A stretch of DNA of 64,000 nt from JAAYUD01 sp963676865 (GCA_963676865.2 CAXXSS010000001.1:868001-932000), one strand, 5' to 3'; numbered from the stretch's first letter, positions 43,867-53,049 are shown. The notes: generated by a model from the sequence alone, not told the origin. Numbers and translations: made by a program.

Positions 43867-44826
43867 TTATCGTTTAGGAGCATGCCTTAGAGTATAAATC
43901 TTAGAACTCCACGGAGAATAATTACGTTTGGTACGTTGTATTGTCAGTAAAGTTTCTTCAACATCGTGAATATTGTTTTGATATTCGTGGAGTGCCATTG
44001 CAATAGCTGCGTAGTATTCACCCGATTCATGACCTACTAGTTTTTCTTTGGCCACTTCCTTGTCGGTAATGCCGCGAGCTTTCATAGCATTCTTTCTCGA
44101 AACATGTTCGCCAATCTTCCCCGTAACCTTAAATGCTGAATATAGAAGTATCAAAGCAAAGAACACAACCGCCATGGCAGTGATAGCCATGCTGATACCG
44201 ACAGGATCTTTTTCTTTAAACTTCGTTATCTTTGCATTCGAGTCCAATGTTACATTGTTAGTACCTGGAGTAACATAAGTATCGGCTTTGAGCCCTTTTA
44301 TTTCCCATCCTTCAGACTTAATACCATCTTTGCGCAAAGCAAAAGAACAGTTGGCCTTTAGAGGAGGAACCGTGACAGAGTCGATAAGAGTCGTTCCATT
44401 GGCATCATACAATGCGATCCAAGTGGGACGGTTGGAATCTAGCGAAAAGTTAAGATGATTATTTCCTCGCTTAGGCATAGCATCCGCCCAGAAGAGGGTA
44501 AACTGCCGTGGCGGTATATTAGAATGTACATCACCCTTGGGTACCATATACATCATTGCCGCCCGTTGCGTAACCGTCAAATGGGGATTCAACACAGCCC
44601 TATTGGTAGTGAGAAAACAACTCTTTATATCAATAGTCGAAAAAGAAGTATTGAATATTTCTATCCACGGTTGATGCAGTCCGTAATCATCAATCACATT
44701 TGAAGAATTCTTTGTCAGTACTTCATTTATGCACAAACCTTTAGTCTGACAATAAGAGACATCTCCAATAATCAAGACTAAGAGAACAAATAATCCAAAA
44801 CTTCTTTTTCTCATATGTTTACACAA
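43867..44826 (-). CDS. OadG-family membrane subunit fused to a lamin-tail-like domain
   Basis: 319 residues. A signal peptide (to about residue 26) leads to an exported domain of about 150 residues resembling the lamin tail fold (LCINEVLTKNSSNVIDDYGLHQPWIEIFN, LTTNRAVLNPHLTVTQ, WIALYDANGTTLIDSV). Then comes one membrane helix (about 209-233, VGISMAITAMAVVFFALILLY), as in OadG, and a cytoplasmic C-terminal module (268-319) repeated in the next small gene. OadG subunits normally are about 80-100 residues and only carry the helix and a metal-binding tail. The large outside domain is thus an addition; its partner is unknown. An alternative start at MRKRSFGLF is possible. Confidence 0.78.
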   Translation of the reverse strand: MCKHMRKRSFGLFVLLVLIIGDVSYCQTKGLCINEVLTKNSSNVIDDYGLHQPWIEIFNTSFSTIDIKSCFLTTNRAVLNPHLTVTQRAAMMYMVPKGDVHSNIPPRQFTLFWADAMPKRGNNHLNFSLDSNRPTWIALYDANGTTLIDSVTVPPLKANCSFALRKDGIKSEGWEIKGLKADTYVTPGTNNVTLDSNAKITKFKEKDPVGISMAITAMAVVFFALILLYSAFKVTGKIGEHVSRKNAMKARGITDKEVAKEKLVGHESGEYYAAIAMALHEYQNNIHDVEETLLTIQRTKRNYSPWSSKIYTLRHAPKR

Positions 44827-44835
44827 TTATCTGAT

Positions 44836-46389
44836 TTATAGAGGAATGTTACCATGCTTCTTAGCAGGCACAGTTTCTTTCTTCGTAGCTAATTGCTGCA
44901 AAGCACGGATGACGCGGAAACGAGTATTACGGGGTTCGATAACGTCATCGATATATCCAAGCTGTGCTGCCTGATAAGGATTGGCAAACAAATCGGTATA
45001 TTCTTTTTCTTTCTCTGCCAAGAATGCTCTCGGATCTTCTTGCTCTTTTGCTTCTCTTGCATAGAGAACCTCAGCAGCACCTTCTGCTCCCATTACAGCA
45101 ATCTGAGCTGAAGGCCAAGCATAGTTCATATCACCTCTAAGTTGTTTGCAGCTCATTACGATGTGTGAACCACCATAACTTTTGCGCAACGTAACGGTAA
45201 CTTTAGGTACGGTAGCCTCACCATAAGCATAAAGCAATTTAGCTCCGTGAAGAATAACGCCATTGTACTCCTGACCTGTACCAGGCAAGAATCCGGGAAC
45301 GTCAACAAGTGTAACCAAAGGTATATTGAAAGCATCGCAGAAACGAACAAAACGAGCGCCCTTACGAGAAGAGTTGCTATCGAGTACGCCTGCCATCCAG
45401 TTGGGCTGATTGGCAACAACACCGACACTCTGTCCGTTCATGTGGGCAAAACCGATAATCATGTTCTTTGCATAATCCTTCTGAACTTCAAAGAACTCAC
45501 CATTATCGACAATTGCTCCAATAACACTGTACATATCATATCCTTTATTCGGATCATCGGGAATAATCTCATTAAGAGTATCTTCAAGACGATCAATAGG
45601 ATCATTGCAGGGAACCATTGGCGGTTCTTCCAAATTATTCTGAGGAATAAAACTAAGCAGCTTGCGAATCAAAGCAATGCCGTCTTTTCCGGTAGGAGCT
45701 GTAAAATGAGTAACTCCCGACTTGCTGGCATGAACACGTGCGCCACCCAAATCTTCAGAAGAAACATCTTCACCGGTAACAGTTTTTACAACTTTAGGAC
45801 CTGTAAGGAACATGTAAGACATTCCTTCGACCATCAAAGTAAAGTCTGTCAAAGCAGGTGAATAAACGGCACCGCCGGCACATGGGCCAAAGATACCGGA
45901 AATCTGAGGTATAACACCAGATGCCAAAATATTGCGTTCGAAAATTTCACCATATCCTGCCAAAGCGCCAATACCTTCTTGAATACGAGCTCCACCCGAA
46001 TCATTCAGACCGATAACCGGAGCACCCACTTTCATGGCCATATCCATTACTTTACAAATCTTCTTTGACATCATTTCGCTAAGCGAACCGCCGAATACAG
46101 TAAAGTCTTGTGCAAAGACATATACCAAACGGCCGTCAATTGTACCGTAACCTGTTACAACACCATCACCTAAGAAATGTTTCTTATCTTGCCCGAAGTT
46201 GGTACATCTATGTTTTACAAACATATCCATTTCTTCGAAGCTCCCCTCGTCGAGTAGCATGGCGATACGTTCGCGAGCAGTAGCCTTACCTTTAGCATGC
46301 TGTTTGTCGATAGCCTTCTGGCCACCACCCAAACGAGCTTGGGTACGCAATTCTACAAGCTCTTTGATTTTCTCTAACTGATTACTCAT
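44836..46389 (-). CDS. mmdA: Methylmalonyl-CoA carboxyltransferase/decarboxylase alpha subunit
   Basis: 517 residues from the ATG at 46387-46389 (MSNQLEKIKELVELRTQARLGGGQKAIDKQH). The protein has two crotonase-like halves. The first has VFAQDFTVFGGSLSEMMSKKICKVMDMAMKVGAPVIGLNDSGGARIQEG and GPCAGGAVYSPALTD; the second has NQPNWMAGVLDSNSSRKGARFVRFCDAFNIPLVTLVDVPGFLPGTGQEYNGVI, both with the conserved GG oxyanion turns. It moves the carboxyl group of methylmalonyl-CoA to biotin on the carrier subunit, giving propionyl-CoA. The upstream epimerase gene (31 nt away) supports this substrate rather than oxaloacetate. Confidence 0.94.
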   Translation of the reverse strand: MSNQLEKIKELVELRTQARLGGGQKAIDKQHAKGKATARERIAMLLDEGSFEEMDMFVKHRCTNFGQDKKHFLGDGVVTGYGTIDGRLVYVFAQDFTVFGGSLSEMMSKKICKVMDMAMKVGAPVIGLNDSGGARIQEGIGALAGYGEIFERNILASGVIPQISGIFGPCAGGAVYSPALTDFTLMVEGMSYMFLTGPKVVKTVTGEDVSSEDLGGARVHASKSGVTHFTAPTGKDGIALIRKLLSFIPQNNLEEPPMVPCNDPIDRLEDTLNEIIPDDPNKGYDMYSVIGAIVDNGEFFEVQKDYAKNMIIGFAHMNGQSVGVVANQPNWMAGVLDSNSSRKGARFVRFCDAFNIPLVTLVDVPGFLPGTGQEYNGVILHGAKLLYAYGEATVPKVTVTLRKSYGGSHIVMSCKQLRGDMNYAWPSAQIAVMGAEGAAEVLYAREAKEQEDPRAFLAEKEKEYTDLFANPYQAAQLGYIDDVIEPRNTRFRVIRALQQLATKKETVPAKKHGNIPL

Positions 46390-46419
46390 GAATTTTGATT
46401 TTATATAAAACAATTAAAA

Positions 46420-46824
46420 TTAATGTTCACACAATTCGGTTAAAATACCGATGGTTGATTTCGGGTGTAAAAAGCCAATATGGAGAGACTCTGCTCCGAA
46501 GCGAGGCTCTTTGTCGATGAGCCGAATACCCTTTTCTTCAACTTCCTTTAATGCTTCGGCAACGCCATCTTCCACACAAAAAGCTACATGATGAACTCCC
46601 TCGCCTCTTTTCTCCAAATATTTAGCGATTGTGCTCTCCGGGCATGTAGGCTCGAGAAGTTCTAACTTAGTTTCGCCACACTTCAAGAAAGCGGTTTTTA
46701 CTTTTTGGTCTTCTACCGTTTCAATATTGTAGCATTTCAACCCTAATACATTTTCAAAATAGGGTAACGCCTCTTCAATACTGTTCACAGCAATTCCTAG
46801 ATGTTCAATATGAGAAATCTTCAT
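46420..46824 (-). CDS. mce: Methylmalonyl-CoA epimerase
   Basis: 134 residues with the vicinal oxygen chelate fold. It begins MKISHIEHLGIAVNSIEEALPYFENVLGL and contains the metal-ligand positions His8, the LELLEP segment, GEGVHHVAFCVED and the final Glu in GILTELCEH. It interconverts the R and S forms of methylmalonyl-CoA between the mutase and the decarboxylase. It is the first gene of the operon mce-mmdA-(OadG-like)-(small)-biotin carrier-oadB. Confidence 0.95.
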   Translation of the reverse strand: MKISHIEHLGIAVNSIEEALPYFENVLGLKCYNIETVEDQKVKTAFLKCGETKLELLEPTCPESTIAKYLEKRGEGVHHVAFCVEDGVAEALKEVEEKGIRLIDKEPRFGAESLHIGFLHPKSTIGILTELCEH

Positions 46825-46959
46825 AATTGTTATTGTATTTAAGTTCTTATATAATATTAATTATTGCTATTTTAAATGGTTACAAAGTAAACAAATTAAA
46901 GTCTAATAAAGAAATCTTTCCGCAATAAATTTAGTTTTGATTATTACATTTATTACTCT

Positions 46960-47949
46960 TTATGAGTACAGCAGAATAAGAAATCTATTGAGCCATTTCC
47001 ATCGAAAACGGAACCAGCGGCGGGTACTGCTTTGCTTTCCGCCGAAGCGAAGAACGAAATCACGAAAGCCGTGCCGTTTAAACGGAAGCCCCACATCCAT
47101 AAATTCAAAATGTCGATATCCGTTTTGTTGAGCATCTACCAAAGCCTTCCATATAGAAAGCACACCAGGATATTGCAAAGCATAAGTTTTGCGCATTCCA
47201 CCCGAGAACCATAAGTAAGCATTCTCTCCCGAATACAAACAGACTGCTCCACCTATGACTTTTCGCTTATAGCGAACGACAATCGTCTTGGTCTTACCTT
47301 CATCGTGCCATACGTCAAAAAGATGGTGAAAAAAATCTTTTTCAGGGAAATACTTCCTTATATGCGAAGAATAAACCCTTTTGAGCATTTGGGCAAAAGC
47401 CTTCACATCATCGGCACTTCGAGCAATCTCCACGATCGCCCCATTCTTTAGTCCTTTCCTTATCTGCCGTAATCGAGATGTACTAAAACGTTGCTCCACA
47501 TTTTTCCCATCATGCAACGAATTACGCACTCGGAGCCAATTGATCGGAATAAAGTTATTATCATGGAAAGCTTTGTACCCGAAAAGTGCATTATCCAGAT
47601 TTCGAAATTCCATCACAAAAGCTTTCTTCATCATCCGCTGAGTAAACTCTTTTATCAGAAATTCAAAAGCCCTTTCCTTTTCTTCCGGTAACAAATCCGG
47701 AACAAAATCACCGCAACCATAAACGACACAACGCTTAACAAATGAATGAGAGAATAGACTTTTATCGCGTTGAACATAAGCAAGAAGACGTACGACACAA
47801 TGGTCTCCATCGTAAACAGCAAACATAAAAGGCTTGAAGCCCGATGTTTTCTCGAATATCAAAAACAATTCCTTCGAATGGAATATGCTTCTTTCGACAA
47901 CATCAGGTATTTCTTCACCTTTATTATATATATCAATTCGTAATGACAT
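46960..47949 (-). CDS. FemAB/GNAT-like acyltransferase
   Basis: 329 residues with two GNAT-like halves, as in FemAB and BioF2-type acyltransferases. The core of the second half includes VVRYKRKVIGGAVCLYSGENAYLWFSGG and the closing segment GYRHFEFMDVGLPFKRHGFRDFVLRFGG, the typical FemAB/GNAT ending near a nucleic acid or CoA thioester site. Such proteins add amino acids or acyl groups to peptidoglycan, lipids or proteins. There is no signal peptide, so it acts in the cytoplasm. It begins 3 nt after the fimbrillin-like lipoprotein gene, so the pair is co-transcribed. Substrate unknown. Confidence 0.68.
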   Translation of the reverse strand: MSLRIDIYNKGEEIPDVVERSIFHSKELFLIFEKTSGFKPFMFAVYDGDHCVVRLLAYVQRDKSLFSHSFVKRCVVYGCGDFVPDLLPEEKERAFEFLIKEFTQRMMKKAFVMEFRNLDNALFGYKAFHDNNFIPINWLRVRNSLHDGKNVEQRFSTSRLRQIRKGLKNGAIVEIARSADDVKAFAQMLKRVYSSHIRKYFPEKDFFHHLFDVWHDEGKTKTIVVRYKRKVIGGAVCLYSGENAYLWFSGGMRKTYALQYPGVLSIWKALVDAQQNGYRHFEFMDVGLPFKRHGFRDFVLRFGGKQSSTRRWFRFRWKWLNRFLILLYS

Positions 47950-47952
47950 CTA

Positions 47953-49854
47953 TTAATCGCGAATAAGACGAAGAGAAGAGCCCTTCATATTATTCTGTAC
48001 CCCATATTCTCCTGTCAAGAATTCCTTCTTTTCAAGTTTAGTATTCACTTTCAATACTCTAAACCGACCCGCAGCTTTACTATTTGAATCCGTATACCAA
48101 TAAGTAATTCCTGATCTGCCACTCATAAATCGCCCTTCCGTATCATCACTAGTTATATTGGCAATACATCCCTTTCCCGAAGCATGAAAGCCGGTAATAT
48201 CATTTGAGAGCACACCTTTATATACCCAATCGGAAGCCCCGAGTTTGCTTGTATCATCTTTTATATATGATTGAAGCATGCTCCAGTCCGCTTCATTCGG
48301 CACTTTCCATCCGGCAGGCACCAATTTTCCAGTATTGAGTGCGACAAAGTTATAAAATATTGAGCCGTTATTAGATAAAAAGCAAGCTGTTTTTTCTGTG
48401 ATGTCGAGTACATCTCTTTTTTCTATCTTTGTTCCATCCACATACAAAGTACTCTCAACATCTTCTGCAATCCAATATTGAGTACCAATTTTTACGATAG
48501 GATAAGATTGCCTTTCGCTACCCCGCCTATCGAGCATCATTTCAGGCACGACTTCTACCGTTTGCATATCTTCGGGTTTGGCCAATACCAATTTATTTTT
48601 AGCATCCACATAGAACCGAGTTGTTGCATTGATCTTACCTGGAGTATATTTCAACGTATTATCTATTTTGTTCCACTGTACTGCTCCACCAACAGTCGCA
48701 TCGGGGCGTCCTATTATCTTTAAAACAACTCCTTTTTCATCATCAATTTTGCCATCCGATGCCTGATATCCGACAATAACCTGTGCATCAATATCAGTTC
48801 CAGAAAGATACTCCTTACAAACTTGAGCTACTAGTTTTCCTCCTTTATCAAAGACTTTGCACACTTTCGATTGCTCGAAAGGGAGTGAAGCAAAAGAGAT
48901 TCCACCATTCATATCAACCATCTGCATATTTCCATCAGAACCTTTGTCCCAATCAGAAATAGAAATAGTCATTTCACCTATAGATGTATTTGAACAGGGT
49001 ATTGTAAGAACGCTACGTTTGGTTGGTTCGAAAGTAAAATCGGCTCCCAGCTCATACACTAGGTCTCGTCCTCCAATATTAAGCTTAATAAAAGAAGAAT
49101 TGGCTAATATCTTTTGCGGAATAACAATAACAGACTGCCCCACAAGGCATCCATCTTTTTCGACCCATGCACCATGTGGAATCATATTTTTAGAGATATC
49201 TAAACGCCCCAACTTATCTGATTCCAAATCATAATCACCACGAGTATACATATCCAACAAAGTTACTTTAGGATCAGCGCTAAGCAAGCTCTCGGCAGTA
49301 GAACCAGCAGTAGGTTGAAGGACAAAATCGACTAACGAAAATTTATGAGTATGATGAAGTTTTACCGAATTCCTACTAGGGACAATATCTTTTGATGCTG
49401 CTAACATAAAATCCGAATAGGTATAATCAGTATCCACCTTTTGATTATCACGCACAGATACGGACATTACACAGCTACCGGCTTGAAGAGCATACGATTT
49501 AAAAGGATAATAACTAAGAAACGAACACTTTTCGGCATCATAAGGATAGTACAACTGCTCTTTCGATACAGGTTTTGAATCAGCAAAATAAAAAGGTTCG
49601 TTATCTAAATACCTGTTCGTTGACAGTGTTTCATCCCCTGAAAGCAAATAAACGCCAATGGTATCTTGCGTTTCAAACGTATTATTTACTACTCGACTTT
49701 GAATGGGAGCGGAAAGTACTATAGGTATAGAACCGGATTTAATTTCATCATCAGAAATAGAGTTTACACACGAATAAAAAAATGTCATAGAGCTAATAGC
49801 AACTATTGATACAAGAGGATAAAATAGTTTTGTAAAAAGATACGTTTTTTTCAT
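47953..49854 (-). CDS. Fimbrillin-like lipoprotein with C-terminal FISUMP domain
   Basis: 633 residues. Lipoprotein signal ends SSMTFFYSCVNS (Cys29). The N-terminal half (about 40-330) resembles fimbrillin/Mfa-like proteins: SGSIPIVLSAPIQSRV, TQDTIGVYLLSG, LTIPCSNTSIGEMTISISDWDKGS. A middle section (about 335-460) is followed by a FISUMP-type module (about 460-633) beginning YPIVKIGTQYWIAEDVEST and including VPAGWKVPNEADWSMLQSYIKDD and FMSGRSGITYWYTDS. It is likely displayed at the cell surface. A -7 element TATCTTTG precedes it by about 26 nt. A FemAB-like gene follows 3 nt downstream. Confidence 0.75.
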   Translation of the reverse strand: MKKTYLFTKLFYPLVSIVAISSMTFFYSCVNSISDDEIKSGSIPIVLSAPIQSRVVNNTFETQDTIGVYLLSGDETLSTNRYLDNEPFYFADSKPVSKEQLYYPYDAEKCSFLSYYPFKSYALQAGSCVMSVSVRDNQKVDTDYTYSDFMLAASKDIVPSRNSVKLHHTHKFSLVDFVLQPTAGSTAESLLSADPKVTLLDMYTRGDYDLESDKLGRLDISKNMIPHGAWVEKDGCLVGQSVIVIPQKILANSSFIKLNIGGRDLVYELGADFTFEPTKRSVLTIPCSNTSIGEMTISISDWDKGSDGNMQMVDMNGGISFASLPFEQSKVCKVFDKGGKLVAQVCKEYLSGTDIDAQVIVGYQASDGKIDDEKGVVLKIIGRPDATVGGAVQWNKIDNTLKYTPGKINATTRFYVDAKNKLVLAKPEDMQTVEVVPEMMLDRRGSERQSYPIVKIGTQYWIAEDVESTLYVDGTKIEKRDVLDITEKTACFLSNNGSIFYNFVALNTGKLVPAGWKVPNEADWSMLQSYIKDDTSKLGASDWVYKGVLSNDITGFHASGKGCIANITSDDTEGRFMSGRSGITYWYTDSNSKAAGRFRVLKVNTKLEKKEFLTGEYGVQNNMKGSSLRLIRD

Positions 49855-49879
49855 AGTAAGTATTTGTTGGTTATTTCAA

Positions 49880-49887
49880 CAAAGATA
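49880..49887 (-). promoter_or_regulatory. -7 promoter element for the fimbrillin-like/FemAB-like pair
   Basis: TATCTTTG on the minus strand matches TAnnTTTG; 19 nt upstream the sequence is TTTT (three of four bases of TTTG). Confidence 0.5.
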
Positions 49888-49953
49888 GCAACCGAATATA
49901 TATTAAAAAAATATCAGATACTAATGATTGTTAAACATGCCCGATATGAGAAG

Positions 49954-50616
49954 CTATAAATACCTCTGAATACAAGTAGTCAGTATTAATATAGAAAAAA
50001 TAGAGATTTCTACATACCAAATAATATTGACATGCTTAAATGAATCCTTTGTTTTGAAATGCAGGAAATGATTAAATCCGGAATAAATAGCAATAGCCCC
50101 TAATATACCAATTATTGCCCCCACAAGGATATCACCAGGATAATGAACCCCAAGATATATACGGCTATAAGAATGAATGAAGGCCCATAAATAAATAAAG
50201 AGAGTCAATTTTCTATTTCGAAAAAACAGACAAACCATTGTAGCAAGTGCAAAAGAATTGGATGCATGGCATGACGGAAAGCCATAATGCCCTCCTCTAT
50301 AGTTGTTGACAATATGAACTAAATTATATATCGGACTATCCGCATTGGACGGACGGGGACGATGAATGAAAGAACGAAGAATAGTACCACACATATAATC
50401 GGAAAATGCAAAATTGACCAGAAATAACGAAACAGCAAAAAGCAACGTTGTTTTAAAACCATACTTGACAAACAACACATATAAGATTGTAGCATACATG
50501 GGTACCCACGTCCATTTGTTTGTAATAAGGTCCATCAAAATATCCCAAAAAGAATTATGAAAGCTATTCAACCATAGCATCAATGAAGCATCTATATTTT
50601 GCAATATATCAATCAT
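49954..50616 (-). CDS. PAP2-superfamily membrane phosphatase
   Basis: 220 residues with about five or six membrane helices. The three PAP2 motifs are seen: RSFIHRPRPS (81-90), PSCHAS (114-119, with Cys in place of the usual Gly of PSGHA) and SRIYLGVHYPGD (151-162, catalytic Arg and His). Such enzymes remove phosphate from lipids such as undecaprenyl pyrophosphate, phosphatidylglycerol phosphate or lipid A. The gene begins 5 nt after the stop of the LtaS-like gene, so the two are co-transcribed and may act on the same lipid product. Substrate not deducible. Confidence 0.88.
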   Translation of the reverse strand: MIDILQNIDASLMLWLNSFHNSFWDILMDLITNKWTWVPMYATILYVLFVKYGFKTTLLFAVSLFLVNFAFSDYMCGTILRSFIHRPRPSNADSPIYNLVHIVNNYRGGHYGFPSCHASNSFALATMVCLFFRNRKLTLFIYLWAFIHSYSRIYLGVHYPGDILVGAIIGILGAIAIYSGFNHFLHFKTKDSFKHVNIIWYVEISIFSILILTTCIQRYL

Positions 50617-50621
50617 TGTTA

Positions 50622-52460
50622 TTATCTTTTAGAGAGATCGTCGTACAATTTCTGTAAAAAAGCTTTTCCATAAGGCAAGTTTTTACCCTTGAGCCTACCT
50701 TTATCAGTCAACACTTTGTTCGTTTCACAATTAAAGAATACCGAATCATCGGGGCTAACCATACAGAAGGCATTTGGAATAGTAGAAAATCCAAAATGAG
50801 GTACATGAGGATTCATTATATCCTTACTAAATTGAAACATTTTATGCGATAATCCCAATTGAGAAAGTAATGTCGCAGCAATATCTATCTGAGAACCGTA
50901 AGTCGCTATTTTGGCAGGAGCCTTAACCGCACCGCCAGCAAAAATGAGAGGAATATGATAACGATCGAAGACATAGTTATCAATACCTTCGGGATAGACA
51001 CCCAAATGATCAGGAACTAAAATGATAAGTGTATTCTTCCAATATGGAGTCGCCTTCAACTTATTGACAAACTCCCCAAGACAATGATCAGCATACGCAA
51101 AAGCATTGAGTCGCTCATTGCTTAACCTGTGATAGGGTACGTCATAAGGTTCATGGCTACTACTCGTTTGAATTACTTTCAAAAAGGGAGTACGTGCAGG
51201 TTGACGCAAATCATCCAACGCCTTTTGGAAAACATATTCGTCGGGTGCGCCCCATTTACTCAATCTCAATTTTGCAGAAAAATCCTTATCGCAAACAATT
51301 TTCTCGAAACCCGCCGTAACAAGGAAAGAGCGCATATCTGTAAAGTCAGCATCTCCGCCATAATAATACTTCAAGTCATAACCAACTTTCAACAGTTCTT
51401 TAGGGAACATTGGCAAAGTACTAGTCTTACTTGGATATTTCATAATGCTTGTGGTAGGTTGCGCCGGATATGCCGCAAGAATAGAAGCAAGTCCTCTGTC
51501 AGTACGAAAGCTATTGGCATAAAAATTAGTAAACAAAACCCCTTCTTGCCCCAGGCGGTCCATATTGACAGCGACTCCGGGAGTTCCACCCATCGTTGCC
51601 ATAATCTTAGCAGAGAAACTTTCCAGCACAACGACAATGACATTAGGACGGCGAGTATTAAGCAACTGAGGTATTTTAGTATTACCCGTCACAGACGTTG
51701 TATCACGAAGCTGGGCAAACAATTTGTTTGCTTCCTCCGGTTTCATGAAACGATACATATCGTCAGTCTTCATATTCCCAATAGCAGAATTTAGTAAACT
51801 AAAACAAGGATTGATAGCAGCATGATTGAGTCGCTGGTTCTGACTGAAATAAGCTCGTCCCAAATTCATTGTCGAAGTCGTAAGGCTGCCTCTTATAGGC
51901 AAAAACAACAAAGCGGCACATAAAAACATTACCGCGGTAGTTTTGTATTTACTCTTAGAGTTAATTATAGGGCTACATCCAGTTGCAAAAAAATTATCAA
52001 AGCATAAATAGAAGACAAAGGCTAGTAGAATATATACCATAACTCCGAATACCACAAACCAAAGACTAACACTAGCTATCGCATCTTTTGGTGATGTGAA
52101 GAAATAGAATAGCGGTGTTGTATCAAGTCGAAATCCCCAATAGCTATACAACACCATATCAACCAAATAGATAAGAGGAAGTAATATCGATATAAAAATA
52201 AAATAAATTCTTTGCAACAAACGAATAACATCCGATCTAAGCCAGACTGAAGCAACAATCAACAAAGCCGGAACAATGGTAAGATATCCGGCAACAGACA
52301 TATCCATCGAGAGCCCATGATAAATAACTTTGAAATAATCAACGAAAGAAACTGAATTATAAAGAGAGTGATTATAAATCATAAATATCGGCTTGAATAG
52401 CACCGACAGCAGAGTAAACCCCAGGAATGTTTTAAGTAATAAAAAAAATCTTTGTTTCAT
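50622..52460 (-). CDS. LTA synthase-like membrane sulfatase-fold enzyme
   Basis: 612 residues. Five membrane helices span about residues 8-190. The extracytoplasmic domain belongs to the alkaline phosphatase/sulfatase fold: metal-binding Glu280 in NVIVVVLESFSA, nucleophile Thr320 in NSFRTDRGL, and the later VPDHLGVYP motif. In Firmicutes the family makes lipoteichoic acid; in Gram-negatives members transfer phosphoglycerol or phosphoethanolamine to membrane lipids, glycans or glucans. Because Bacteroidota lack lipoteichoic acid, the second role is more likely here. It heads a two-gene unit with a PAP2 phosphatase. A TACTTTTG -7 element lies 21 nt upstream (52481-52488). Confidence 0.86.
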   Translation of the reverse strand: MKQRFFLLLKTFLGFTLLSVLFKPIFMIYNHSLYNSVSFVDYFKVIYHGLSMDMSVAGYLTIVPALLIVASVWLRSDVIRLLQRIYFIFISILLPLIYLVDMVLYSYWGFRLDTTPLFYFFTSPKDAIASVSLWFVVFGVMVYILLAFVFYLCFDNFFATGCSPIINSKSKYKTTAVMFLCAALLFLPIRGSLTTSTMNLGRAYFSQNQRLNHAAINPCFSLLNSAIGNMKTDDMYRFMKPEEANKLFAQLRDTTSVTGNTKIPQLLNTRRPNVIVVVLESFSAKIMATMGGTPGVAVNMDRLGQEGVLFTNFYANSFRTDRGLASILAAYPAQPTTSIMKYPSKTSTLPMFPKELLKVGYDLKYYYGGDADFTDMRSFLVTAGFEKIVCDKDFSAKLRLSKWGAPDEYVFQKALDDLRQPARTPFLKVIQTSSSHEPYDVPYHRLSNERLNAFAYADHCLGEFVNKLKATPYWKNTLIILVPDHLGVYPEGIDNYVFDRYHIPLIFAGGAVKAPAKIATYGSQIDIAATLLSQLGLSHKMFQFSKDIMNPHVPHFGFSTIPNAFCMVSPDDSVFFNCETNKVLTDKGRLKGKNLPYGKAFLQKLYDDLSKR

Positions 52461-52604
52461 ACTTTGGCTATATAATACAACAAAAGTAATACATCAAATC
52501 GAGATTGACGATTTTATTAATTAATTTTATATGATTCTTAATGCCTACAAAACCTTTGCATAAGAACGGTTAGTAAAACAATGATTGTAAACACTCGATT
52601 GTAA

Positions 52605-52612
52605 TATCTTTG
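52605..52612 (+). promoter_or_regulatory. -7 promoter element of the candidate small RNA
   Basis: TATCTTTG matches TAnnTTTG. The nearest -33 like base group is ATTG with only 17 nt spacing, so this half is weak. Confidence 0.45.
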
Positions 52613-52618
52613 TTGCCA

Positions 52619-52803
52619 TTTTGTAATATAGAGTAACGATCTTTGCAGTGTTGAAGAAGGAAATTTGTTCTTCTTGAACGACTCTCTATCGTCAAAGTGT
52701 AGAAACTGTCACCTTATCAACGGTGAATAGTTTCATTAATTCCGTTTCAGTAATATATTGACAGTGTGCATTCGAAGTGAATTCGAGTGCACATTTTGTT
52801 TTC
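52619..52803 (+). ncRNA. Candidate structured small RNA, about 185 nt
   Basis: The region starts just after a -7 promoter element and ends at an intrinsic terminator, with no open frame. Between them is a strong hairpin (52702-52734): GAAACT pairs with AGTTTC and CACC with GGTG around an 8-nt loop. ACTGTCA (52705-52711) inside this hairpin can instead pair perfectly with TGACAGT (52759-52765), so two exclusive folds are possible. It is not a match to tRNA, tmRNA, RNase P or SRP RNA by eye. A 6S-like or regulatory RNA is possible, but unproven. Confidence 0.5.
52766..52803 (+). terminator. Intrinsic terminator of the candidate small RNA
   Basis: GTGCATTCGAA pairs with TTCGAGTGCAC (11 bp, one G-U) around a 5-nt loop and is followed by ATTTTGTTTT. 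No gene on the plus strand lies directly upstream, which is why a separate transcript is suspected. Confidence 0.7.
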
Positions 52804-53049
52804 ACTCTAAGAAAAGAGAATATTGAAGCATATCCTATTTTAATCTATAAATTACTCGGTTTCATTTAATTTATTATTTAAGATAAAACATGATTTACTA
52901 TTTTTATAACAAAATCACAACATAAAAATGATGTCACATAAAAAGGCTGAATTTACGTATTAATATCTCTCCCAATAGCAGCAATAGCTCTATTTGAGGG
53001 AAAGTTCGACAACTGCCAATAAAGACGTCTACAATAAAAAGAAAAACCT

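Noticed and set aside
52605..52803. The candidate small RNA as 6S RNA
   Set aside because: I could not find the long closing stem formed by the two ends with a central bubble; the 3' end instead forms its own terminator hairpin.
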